13,206 bases of DNA from contig CAYJME010000080.1 of assembly GCA_964370795.1 (NCBI GenBank), positions 1 through 13,206 of the forward strand, in the 5' to 3' direction. Positions 1-5,961 of the stretch are shown piece by piece. The first letter of the stretch is position 1. Each line of letters begins with the position of its first letter. The notes below the pieces were generated by a model, which did no database searches, had not been told where the DNA came from, and was given only the letters and a program-made list of their open reading frames with translations. This DNA is from JAHFOW01 sp964370795 (lineage in GTDB: Bacteria > Planctomycetota > Brocadiia > Brocadiales > Brocadiaceae). The position numbers were made by a program, and so were the translations under genes.

Positions 1-1234
1 GCTTAAATACATGGCCAATCTCTATACCCTGAGAAACATCCAGTTCGTGGTTACATTTTGGGCATTTATCGCCTTTGGTTGCATAACGGAGATGTGCAAC
101 CTGGTCGATCTTAAAATCTCTTTCCAGGTTTACATTCATTAGGTGTGCATCTGGTTTATTTGCGCCAGTGACGAAATTTTTAAGTACGGATACGGCCTGA
201 TCGGCAATAATTTTTACCTTTAATCCAACAGGGCCTGCAAATCCAACAGGAGCGCCAGTAATACGTTCTATGGTTTTATGGTCGGCAAGCGCAACGGTTT
301 CCTGTCCGAGCGCCTTGGTTAACTTTGTCTCGTTGACTTCATGATCACCTCGCAGAAGTATAGCGATGGGTTGCCCATTTGAGATGTAAATCATCGTTTT
401 AATCATTTGGTTTGGACTTATCTTTAAAAAGTTGCTCACTTCCTGTACGGTGCGCTTATCCGGTGTGGGGACTTCTTCCCGAGTATGCAGGGGCGCGTGA
501 TTGTCGGGAAGAAGCGGGGCCGATTCTGCGCGTTCGCGGTTTGCGCTATAACCGCATTTTAAGCACCGTATCAGGGTATCTTCACCCACAGGGCTGGGAA
601 CCATGAATTCGTGCGATACATCTCCGCCCATAGCGCCGGAATCTGCCTCGACAACGATATAGTCAAGACCGCACCGGTCGAATATTTTGCAATATGCGTC
701 ATACATGTATTGATAACTCTTATTGAGTCCTTCGTAGTCCACATCAAAGCTATATGCATCCTTCATGATAAATTCCTTACTCCGGAGGACTCCGAAACGT
801 GGACGGGTTTCGTCTCGGAATTTAGTCTGAATTTGATAAAGCGTTATGGGTAACTGACGGTAAGAATTAATTTCACTCCGTACAATATCGGTAATAATTT
901 CCTCGTGGGTTGGACCCAGCGCAACTGTCTTACCATGTCTATCCTCAAAGGTAATTAAATCGCCGCCAAATATGTTTAAGCGCCCGCTTTCTTCCAGGAG
1001 ATCGAGCGGCTGGAGCGCGGGGAGGAATACCTCTACGGCGCCCGCCCTGTTCATTTCTTCACGTACGATATTAATGACCTTGTTTAAAACCAATATTCCA
1101 ATCGGCAAATATGCATAAGCGCCGGCGGTAATTCTCCTGATCAGTCCTGCACGGATCATGAGCTTGTGACTGTCAATTTCCGCCTCAGACGGGCTTTCCT
1201 TTAAAGTAGGTATCAATGTTTGAGACCATTTCAT
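1..1234 (-). CDS. proS: Prolyl-tRNA synthetase, bacterial type, partial (C-terminus off window)
   Basis: Charges tRNA-Pro with proline in the cytoplasm. I translated 411 uninterrupted codons from ATG at 1234. The start MKWSQTLIPTLKE is followed by the class II synthetase core (LGPTHEE; RPRFGVLRSKEFIMKDAYSF, which is motif 2), then a CLKCGYSANRE segment near residue 220. The YbaK-like cis-editing insertion of bacterial ProRS follows (GAPVGFAGPVGL). The last readable part is CPKC...GIEIGHVFK, just before motif 3. The family is usually about 570 residues, so motif 3 and the anticodon-binding domain lie off the window to the left. AAAGGA about 10 bases before the ATG supports the start. It diverges from the cytochrome genes and has its own promoter. 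No frameshift seen. Identification is firm. Confidence 0.95.
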   Translation of the reverse strand, partial: MKWSQTLIPTLKESPSEAEIDSHKLMIRAGLIRRITAGAYAYLPIGILVLNKVINIVREEMNRAGAVEVFLPALQPLDLLEESGRLNIFGGDLITFEDRHGKTVALGPTHEEIITDIVRSEINSYRQLPITLYQIQTKFRDETRPRFGVLRSKEFIMKDAYSFDVDYEGLNKSYQYMYDAYCKIFDRCGLDYIVVEADSGAMGGDVSHEFMVPSPVGEDTLIRCLKCGYSANRERAESAPLLPDNHAPLHTREEVPTPDKRTVQEVSNFLKISPNQMIKTMIYISNGQPIAILLRGDHEVNETKLTKALGQETVALADHKTIERITGAPVGFAGPVGLKVKIIADQAVSVLKNFVTGANKPDAHLMNVNLERDFKIDQVAHLRYATKGDKCPKCNHELDVSQGIEIGHVFK

Positions 1235-1288
1235 CTGTTTTTATTCCTTTGAAAAAAAGATATATCCAAAACAAACTGTGAATAAAAC

Positions 1289-1316
1289 ATTATAATTTTT
1301 TATCGAGTGCTTTCAA
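1289..1316 (-). promoter_or_regulatory. Sigma70-like promoter for proS
   Basis: On the minus strand TTGAAA (1316-1311) is followed after 16 bases by a consensus TATAAT (1294-1289). Transcription would start near 1282, giving a leader of about 48 bases to the proS ATG. It is back to back with the plus-strand promoter at 1328-1355. Read from sequence only; the surrounding DNA is AT-rich, so chance matches are possible. Confidence 0.6.
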
Positions 1317-1327
1317 GGATTAAATAT

Positions 1328-1355
1328 TTGACATATAACATTTTTTAATTATAAT
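1328..1355 (+). promoter_or_regulatory. Consensus sigma70 promoter for the first cytochrome gene
   Basis: TTGACA (1328-1333) and TATAAT (1350-1355) are both exact consensus, with a 16-base spacer. Transcription would begin near 1362, leaving an untranslated leader of about 240-260 bases before the cytochrome start. That leader contains the long hairpin at 1431-1482. No better promoter lies closer to the gene. Confidence 0.6.
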
Positions 1356-1430
1356 TACTTGCTTATTATTCTATTTTTTTCTTTAAGACTATTTGGTGTG
1401 TAATTTTCCATTCATGTGGTTAATTTAAAC

Positions 1431-1482
1431 CGATTTTTCCATGCAGGCTTTTTGTTTCACCTGCATGTTATATGGTAAATCG
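1431..1482 (+). promoter_or_regulatory. Two-step hairpin in the cytochrome leader
   Basis: An inner perfect 8-bp stem pairs CATGCAGG (1440-1447) with CCTGCATG (1460-1467) around a 12-base loop. An outer 6-bp stem pairs CGATTT (1431-1436) with AAATCG (1477-1482), separated from the inner one by an asymmetric internal loop. It sits in the predicted leader of the gene at 1620. It could be an RNA structure or a protein operator. No known riboswitch is recognised. A smaller dyad, GTTGGC (1515-1520) with GCCAAC (1547-1552), lies downstream. Confidence 0.4.
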
Positions 1483-1606
1483 TTGATGTTTAATGGGTTG
1501 TTTTATTGGTCCGTGTTGGCACGATATGTGCTACGTTCTCATATTCGCCAACGATTGAAGCAAAGGCATTGTTAAGTTAGAACAGGATAATTGATATTAC
1601 CGCGAT

Positions 1607-1611
1607 GGAGG
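1607..1611 (+). promoter_or_regulatory. Shine-Dalgarno GGAGG selecting a TTG start
   Basis: GGAGG at 1607-1611 lies 8 bases before TTG at 1620 and overlaps the in-frame ATG at 1605. It therefore cannot serve that ATG, whose nearest purine-rich match (AGGATAA) is too far upstream. This is why the TTG start is preferred. Confidence 0.6.
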
Positions 1612-1619
1612 TGAAAACG

Positions 1620-2147
1620 TTGTTAAAAAGAGTTTTTTTGGCAGGTTTAATCGTTGGCATCGGTGGCTTGACGTCCACTGTGTTTGCTGAAGAAGCGCCG
1701 AAGAAGGAAGAAAAGAGTGAATTAGCCAAGATTATGTCTGAAATAGATAAGAGTTACAAGGCGGCTGAACAGATATCAGGATACTATAAATATAGCAGTA
1801 ATGATTGGAATGTTATTGCTGAATCGAGTGCTAAAATTGTTGAATTAGCAAAGATAGTCATTGGTAAGTTTTCACGGCCAGATGATCGAAAATACCAGGA
1901 CCTCAATAAGTCGATGCTGACTGAAGCGGAAAAGATGCTTGAAGTTACAACACGCAAGGATGAAAAGGGCGCGCTGGAGGATGCTCAATGGCAGGTGCGA
2001 AGGCTGAGGCAAACGTGTGCTGTGTGTCATAAACATTTAGGGATCCATATTTATCCGAATTTATATCCTGGTAAAAAAGAAGAAACACAGCCAGGACACG
2101 AAGAGATACCAGAGCCGAAGGCGACAAATACCCCTAAAGACTGGTAA
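1620..2147 (+). CDS. Secreted monohaem c-type cytochrome, cytochrome c'-like
   Basis: Periplasmic haem protein of the four-helix cytochrome c' type; partner unknown. From TTG at 1620 the product (175 aa) begins MLKRVFLAGLIVGIGG, a clean signal peptide likely cleaved after TVFA. The mature part is helical and charged. The single haem site CAVCH is at residues 133-137 (DNA 2016-2030), preceded by QVRRLRQT, close to the C-terminal helix of cytochrome c'. The usual CxxCHxxYR ending is altered to CAVCHKHLG. A non-helical tail of about 35 residues rich in K, E and P follows. An in-frame ATG at 1605 would add five residues (MEVKT). It has its own promoter and leader and lies 486 bases before a second cytochrome c'. 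NO binding is known for the family; a link to anammox NO chemistry is inference. Confidence 0.75.
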   Translation: MLKRVFLAGLIVGIGGLTSTVFAEEAPKKEEKSELAKIMSEIDKSYKAAEQISGYYKYSSNDWNVIAESSAKIVELAKIVIGKFSRPDDRKYQDLNKSMLTEAEKMLEVTTRKDEKGALEDAQWQVRRLRQTCAVCHKHLGIHIYPNLYPGKKEETQPGHEEIPEPKATNTPKDW

Positions 2148-2222
2148 AACAAACGTTTTATAGAGTTTGCGGGGGGATAAGGAATTTATAAGTTTTGAGA
2201 CAGTTGTTAGTGAAGTTTTTAC

Positions 2223-2251
2223 TTGACTCATTTTAACATCAATGATATATT
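2223..2251 (+). promoter_or_regulatory. Sigma70-like promoter in the spacer between cytochrome genes
   Basis: TTGACT (2223-2228), a 17-base spacer and TATATT (2246-2251) make a near-consensus promoter starting near 2258. It could drive the 2633 gene with a leader of about 375 bases, or a separate short transcript ending near 2445. Confidence 0.5.
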
Positions 2252-2281
2252 GACGAATATTTTGTTTTGGGAAGCGAATTT

Positions 2282-2302
2282 GAATTATGTGCTACATAAT
2301 TC
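2282..2302 (+). promoter_or_regulatory. Near-perfect dyad just after the predicted start site
   Basis: Arms GAATTATGT (2282-2290) and ACATAATTC (2294-2302) are perfect complements around GCT. In RNA a G-U pair would add one more step. It lies about +25 to +45 from the promoter at 2223-2251, so it could be an operator or a leader hairpin. The 10-mer TATGTGCTAC inside it also occurs at 1525-1534 in the leader of the other cytochrome c'-like gene. Confidence 0.45.
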
Positions 2303-2336
2303 CCGCACGCTCTCCTGTGAGTGAGAGGTGGAAATC

Positions 2337-2393
2337 ATGCCAGCTTTCATTCCGATTACATGCATAGAGATTGAGGGGATGGTTTTACTTTAA
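2337..2393 (+). CDS. Possible 18-residue leader peptide
   Basis: ATG at 2337 has GAGG 8 bases upstream (2325-2328) and opens a short frame, MPAFIPITCIEIEGMVLL, stopped by TAA at 2391. It lies in the long spacer before the cytochrome c' gene, downstream of a good promoter and upstream of a small hairpin with a T-run. It could be a regulatory leader peptide or chance. There is no homology evidence. Confidence 0.2.
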   Translation: MPAFIPITCIEIEGMVLL

Positions 2394-2424
2394 AGTGTTA
2401 TTCAAGAATGTTATTTGCAGTTTT

Positions 2425-2445
2425 CAGCACTATGCTGCTGTTTTT
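2425..2445 (+). terminator. Small hairpin plus T5, weak terminator or attenuator
   Basis: CAGCA (2425-2429) pairs with TGCTG (2433-2437) over a three-base loop, followed by CTG and five T (2441-2445). An extra CAG/CTG pairing is possible with a bulge. It could end transcription from 1362 or 2258, or act as an attenuator. The stem is short, so termination would be weak. Confidence 0.3.
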
Positions 2446-2477
2446 AGGACGAAGGGAGGTGAAGCAGAAGGGTTGAG

Positions 2478-2503
2478 TTCCACGGGGGCTGGTTGGCGTG
2501 GAA
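2478..2503 (+). repeat. Inverted repeat upstream of the cytochrome c' gene
   Basis: TTCCACG (2478-2484) and CGTGGAA (2497-2503) form a perfect 7-bp stem around a G-rich 12-base loop. No T-run follows, so it is not an intrinsic terminator. It lies about 20 bases before the possible proximal promoter at 2524-2553 and could be an activator or repressor site. Confidence 0.3.
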
Positions 2504-2523
2504 GTGTTGTAAAATAAGCCCTC

Positions 2524-2553
2524 TTGTAACATATTGTGGTTTTGTGGTATAGA
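2524..2553 (+). promoter_or_regulatory. Possible proximal promoter for the cytochrome c' / cytochrome c pair
   Basis: TTGTAA (2524-2529) and TATAGA (2548-2553) are separated by 18 bases. The predicted start near 2560 gives a 70-75 base leader. It is a weaker match than the promoter at 2223. Confidence 0.3.
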
Positions 2554-2632
2554 TTAATTGTTGCACTGAAATTTATTCTCATTGTTGAAATGTATCTAAG
2601 GAAAAGTTTTTAGGAAAAGTGAGGAGGGGAAA

Positions 2633-3043
2633 ATGAGGCTAAAAAAAGGAATATTTGCGGTGGCATTCTCGTTGTTCACTGCTGCAGTTGCGTCAGTTAG
2701 TTATGGACAATCAAGCCAGGGTGATTTATGCAAGAAGATGTGGGATAATTTCCAGGGAATGAGGGCTATGACAGGTCTTTCAGCTGCTACAGATGAAAAC
2801 TTCAGTAAATTTTCAAGCTGTGCAAAGTCAGTTGTTGCAGACACAAATGCTTCGAATGAAAAATTTGCAACAGATAAAAATTATAAGGTTTTAAATGGCG
2901 AGGTGCTTTATCATGCCGGTGAGATTGACAAGGCAGCCGGAAACAAGGATCTCGAAGAAATTCAGGTGCAGTTCAGAAGGCTTACTATCGCCTGCAGAAA
3001 CTGTCACAAAATCTATAGATCAGAGCTTAAGCTCGTTCCGTAA
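2633..3043 (+). CDS. Cytochrome c' (secreted, monohaem)
   Basis: A 136-residue periplasmic cytochrome c'. The N-terminus MRLKKGIFAVAFSLFTAA is a signal peptide, probably cleaved near SYG-Q. The haem site CRNCH is at residues 121-125, followed by KIYR, 11 residues from the C-terminus. This is the CxxCHxxYR signature on the last helix of cytochrome c', where the haem iron is usually five-coordinate and binds NO or CO. The length fits the family. The start is supported by GAGGAGG directly upstream of the ATG. The class I cytochrome starts 47 bases after its stop, so the two are probably co-transcribed. In anammox bacteria NO is an intermediate; a role here in NO binding or buffering is inference. 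Confidence 0.85.
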   Translation: MRLKKGIFAVAFSLFTAAVASVSYGQSSQGDLCKKMWDNFQGMRAMTGLSAATDENFSKFSSCAKSVVADTNASNEKFATDKNYKVLNGEVLYHAGEIDKAAGNKDLEEIQVQFRRLTIACRNCHKIYRSELKLVP

Positions 3044-3090
3044 TATATTTACATAATCCTACAGATTTATAATTGAGGGGAGATTAAACT

Positions 3091-3471
3091 ATGAAAAAAT
3101 TTCGTTTATCATATATAATGCCTGTTGTAGCAGGATTAGGATTAACTTTGGGTAGCTCAGCATGGGCTTTAACACATCATGAACCAGGTGATACCACAAA
3201 GAGTCCTTATACGATTTTTGCTGGCCTTGGCTTCGCCGTTCAGGAAAGCTGCTATTACTGTCATGGAAATGGTGGCAAGGGTACTGCAAAGGGTCACGAG
3301 TTTGGCGTGCCTGATTTCACTGATCCAGCTTACCAGGCTTCAAAAACAGATGAAGCGTTGGTAAAGCACATCAATGCTGGTAAGGGAAAATGCCCTAGCT
3401 TTCAAGGAAAGATGTCCCCAGATATGATTGAAAAGATGGTGGAGATCGTAAGGAATTTCGCAACTAAATAG
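3091..3471 (+). CDS. Class I monohaem cytochrome c with Cys at the usual Met-ligand position
   Basis: A small periplasmic electron carrier of the cytochrome c class I fold (126 aa). The signal peptide runs through SSAWA (cleavage after residue 26). The haem motif CYYCH is at residues 54-58. The C-terminal part, HINAGKGKCPSFQGKMSPD, corresponds to the conserved loop that normally reads GKMPSF, where the Met is the sixth haem ligand. Here residue 100 is Cys. The nearest Met, M107, aligns with the position usually occupied by Leu in the following LS/SD motif. The axial ligand may therefore be Cys, or another residue. GAGGGGAG precedes the ATG. It is second in a probable two-gene unit with the cytochrome c' and is followed by a strong terminator. 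Confidence 0.85.
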   Translation: MKKFRLSYIMPVVAGLGLTLGSSAWALTHHEPGDTTKSPYTIFAGLGFAVQESCYYCHGNGGKGTAKGHEFGVPDFTDPAYQASKTDEALVKHINAGKGKCPSFQGKMSPDMIEKMVEIVRNFATK

Positions 3472-3519
3472 CTTGTTGCTGGGTTGTATTTGTTAATATA
3501 ATGTGCATTGTTCAAAAAT

Positions 3520-3557
3520 AAAAGGGCATATGAAAGCAATACTTCATATGCCCTTTT
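3520..3557. terminator. Bidirectional intrinsic terminator
   Basis: A perfect 15-bp stem (3520-3534 with 3543-3557, core AAAGGGCATATGAA) has an 8-base loop. It is followed by T's on the plus strand and preceded by an A-rich run that gives T's on the minus strand. It lies between the convergent cytochrome c gene and the minus-strand gene ending at 3625, and would stop transcription from both sides. Confidence 0.85.
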
Positions 3558-3624
3558 TAGTTAATATTGAATTGCATTGCGTTATCTTCCCATGCCAAAT
3601 AATATATTGTTTCAGGCAATACGA

Positions 3625-4167
3625 TTACGTAATCTTTACATGAAATAGCCGTTCCATCTGTTCCAGTGCAAATTGGTGCTCGTTCACTGTGAGTCCCGCA
3701 ACGCAATCTTTTGGTACCGTAATCTTATATCCCCTCATATAAGCTTCTGCCACAGTGTATAAAACGCAAATATTTGTTACGACACCGGTAACTATAACAT
3801 GTGCAACTTCAAGACTTTTCAGGAGTTTGTCCAGAGATGTCTTGTAGAAGCAGGAGTAGTGGGTCTTTGTTACCACAAAATCCTCCTTGTGTGGTTTGAG
3901 CTGGTCGATAACGTGCGCCCCTTCGGTTCCTTTTACTGCATGGGGTGGCCATAACTGGAATTCCGGGTCGTTTTTTTTGTGGGCATCGCAACAAAAGATA
4001 ATGGGAATGTTTTTCCTGCGTGCCTTTGTAATTTCCCGTTTGAGGTTATTGATTATCGATCTTGCCGCAGGAACCTCAAGGGTGGATCTTTCCTGAACGA
4101 AATCGTTGAGCATATCTGCAATAAGAAGGGCATATTTTTCATCTTCTGAATGCTGCGGTTTTCTCAT
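3625..4167 (-). CDS. Nicotinamidase-like cysteine hydrolase (isochorismatase superfamily)
   Basis: A 180-residue cytoplasmic hydrolase. The superfamily triad is visible: D18 (LIADMLNDF), K101 (VTKTHYSCF) and C134 (GVVTNIC), with the cis-peptide region before the Cys. The metal-binding pattern of nicotinamidases is also present: D61 and H63 (DAHKKNDPEF) and H76 (WPPH followed by AVKGTEG). Nicotinamide to nicotinate (PncA activity, NAD salvage) is therefore the best guess, although the GG-LPV segment typical of PncA is replaced. AGAGGTGG lies a few bases before the ATG. It is the last gene of the minus-strand cluster, 11 bases after the broken metallo-beta-lactamase gene, and is followed by the terminator at 3520-3557. 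Other amide hydrolases of the superfamily remain possible. Confidence 0.8.
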   Translation of the reverse strand: MRKPQHSEDEKYALLIADMLNDFVQERSTLEVPAARSIINNLKREITKARRKNIPIIFCCDAHKKNDPEFQLWPPHAVKGTEGAHVIDQLKPHKEDFVVTKTHYSCFYKTSLDKLLKSLEVAHVIVTGVVTNICVLYTVAEAYMRGYKITVPKDCVAGLTVNEHQFALEQMERLFHVKIT

Positions 4168-4178
4168 ATACCACCTCT

Positions 4179-4626
4179 TTAAATTAGATGATGATTGTTG
4201 TTCTTGATTACCGTATCACAGTTGGGATAAATATGGGTAAGAATTAACCGGTCACATTGTGATTCGTGCGCAATTTGGGCACACAATCGTGGGGTCAGAT
4301 GGCCGTCAATCCGTTGTTCGTCTGGAAATGAGCATTCCAGAATGAGCGTATTTATCTTTTTTGCCAGGCGAAGAATCCCATCACAATAATCTGTATCCCC
4401 TGAGTATGTCAGGGTCTTCCCATTTTGAGATTCTATGCGAAAGCCGATACTCATGGTGAAATGTTTAAGTGGTTCAATGGCAATTTTCCAATCCTCGTAG
4501 ACCATTTCTCCTCTGTCAATTTCTTTTAAATGCACATCGAATGTTTTCGGGTCTATACCGTCTTTATATACTGCAAGCAATCCTTCGTAAAATGCCCGTA
4601 CCAGAACCAATAATTGTTAGTTCCAT
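4179..4626 (-). pseudogene. Metallo-beta-lactamase (RNase Z-like) gene with internal deletion
   Basis: A remnant of a metallo-beta-lactamase-fold hydrolase. The original start survives at 4626: ATG overlaps the stop of the upstream gene and encodes MELTIIGSGTG, the normal N-terminus of this family, but that frame stops at 4564. In another frame, from about 4600, the C-terminal half resumes (AFYEGLLAVYKDG, then GDTDYCDGI, ILECSFPDE, GHLTP, LTHIYP). Missing between them is roughly 100 codons, including the HxHxDH metal site, plus a frame shift. The end (after LTHIYPNCDTV) also looks about 25 residues short. A TTG at 4610 could start a 143-residue fragment, but it would lack the first zinc ligands. 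The 10-base overlap with the upstream gene suggests it was once translationally coupled to it. Confidence 0.75.
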
Positions 4627-5948
4627 TTTACGAAATTGACGCCATCAATATCTCCGGGTACCGGGATATCCAGTGAATTCAGGATAGTTGTGGTAACATC
4701 CACAATCTCCAGTGGATTTTTTATAATATTTTTATTGTTAATATATACAAAGGCATCATCATAGGTATGCATACCACTGAAATTGCCTTTGGCAAACGTA
4801 GTATCTTTATTGAAAGCGCCCTTCAAGTCATAACCGGGTTTGGGTTCAATAACAAGGTCTGGCGCCTTGTCGAAAAATTTTCCCCGGTATATATCCTCAC
4901 GTTTGTGTACCTTGTCAATTACATTCGTTTGTGTTTCCGGATCTTTCATTTCTGTAAGTTTGGATATCAGGGTATTCCGCAATTGCTCATAATCGGCGCC
5001 AGGTTCTACACACCCGTTTGGTTCCCTGCCTTTGAGATTAAGGTAAATTCTTCCGGGGTCAAGGCAGTAAGCTCTTGCTCCGTTGCCTATATCTGAAAGA
5101 GATTTAGACGGATTGGTTTTGAAATTTAAAAAACCTTCATTTCTTAACCAATTATTAATAGACACCTCTTGTTTTAATGTGCAGAATCCATGGTCAGATA
5201 AAAGAATAAGGGTGGCGTTTTGATCAATGTTTTCAATGATCTTACCAAGGGAAGCATCTATTCTTTTATAATAATCGAGGAATAAGGGGGTATATTTTGG
5301 GTCGTTTCTTTCTCCATATTCCCAGAAGAAGTGATGGAGTCTGTCGGTCTCGGTAAATATTCCGATGAAAAGGTCGTAAACTTCATTTTTTAAAAAGTAG
5401 AGGAATGCTTGTGTCCTCTTTTCTAAGGTAAGAACCATGTCGTCAAATAATCGTTCTTTCGATTCTTCGATGAGTTGTGTATCTACATCAATTTTGTAAT
5501 CCATTGCTTTTAACAGGGGAACAATCGCGGGAGGATAGGTTGCACGTTTAAGGTCTACTGCGACAAAGCCCGCAATAAGGATTCCGTACATTTCAATCGC
5601 TGGATATGTTGCCGGCACATTAATTACAATGGAACGCTTGTTATAGGTGCGGAGAATATTCCAGATTGTTTTGCTCATGATATGTTGAGATGTGGGAAAA
5701 TATATATCGTAGGAATTTGCAGTCCTGTCCATAAAACCAAAAATCCCATGTTTTGCAGGATTTACACCGGTTGTAAATGACGTCCATGCCACGGATGATA
5801 TTGCAGGGTGGGTGGATTTCATCTCTCGCAGTGATCCTGTGGATGTAAGCTTTGATAAAGTGGGACAAATACCTTGTTGTGTCAATTTAAGTAAAAGACT
5901 GTACGGTGTGCCATCAAGACCAATAACGACTGTTTTTTTCTTCATCAC
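4617..5948 (-). CDS. Alkaline-phosphatase-superfamily phosphodiesterase/nucleotide pyrophosphatase
   Basis: A metal-dependent phosphohydrolase of the type I phosphodiesterase family (443 aa from GTG at 5948; an ATG one codon in is equally likely). Metal and catalytic motifs are in order: VIGLDGT (D12), the nucleophile region HPAISSVAWTSFTTG (probably S51), ETDRLHH (D202, H206), LLSDHGF (D252, H253) and MHTYDD (H394). The end, DVTTTIL...PVPGDIDG, is typical of this family. No signal peptide or membrane segment, so it is cytoplasmic. The substrate cannot be read from sequence; phosphodiesters, pyrophosphates or phosphonates are all hydrolysed by relatives. It follows the flavoprotein gene by 13 bases, with only a weak G-rich ribosome site, so it may depend on coupled translation. 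Confidence 0.85.
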   Translation of the reverse strand: MMKKKTVVIGLDGTPYSLLLKLTQQGICPTLSKLTSTGSLREMKSTHPAISSVAWTSFTTGVNPAKHGIFGFMDRTANSYDIYFPTSQHIMSKTIWNILRTYNKRSIVINVPATYPAIEMYGILIAGFVAVDLKRATYPPAIVPLLKAMDYKIDVDTQLIEESKERLFDDMVLTLEKRTQAFLYFLKNEVYDLFIGIFTETDRLHHFFWEYGERNDPKYTPLFLDYYKRIDASLGKIIENIDQNATLILLSDHGFCTLKQEVSINNWLRNEGFLNFKTNPSKSLSDIGNGARAYCLDPGRIYLNLKGREPNGCVEPGADYEQLRNTLISKLTEMKDPETQTNVIDKVHKREDIYRGKFFDKAPDLVIEPKPGYDLKGAFNKDTTFAKGNFSGMHTYDDAFVYINNKNIIKNPLEIVDVTTTILNSLDIPVPGDIDGVNFVKWN

Positions 5949-5961
5949 CCGCGCCTGAGTT

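Noticed and set aside
412..853. Plus-strand open frames at 412-606 and 611-853
   Set aside because: They lie entirely within proS on the opposite strand, whose 411 codons read through cleanly with family motifs.
3623..3634. 12-bp palindrome GATTACGTAATC over the stop of the nicotinamidase-like gene
   Set aside because: Short, without a loop, and partly coding. The clear terminator lies further on at 3520-3557.
4767..5096. Plus-strand 109-residue frame within the phosphodiesterase gene
   Set aside because: It is antisense to a gene with all its metal-binding motifs in order; no ribosome site or family features.
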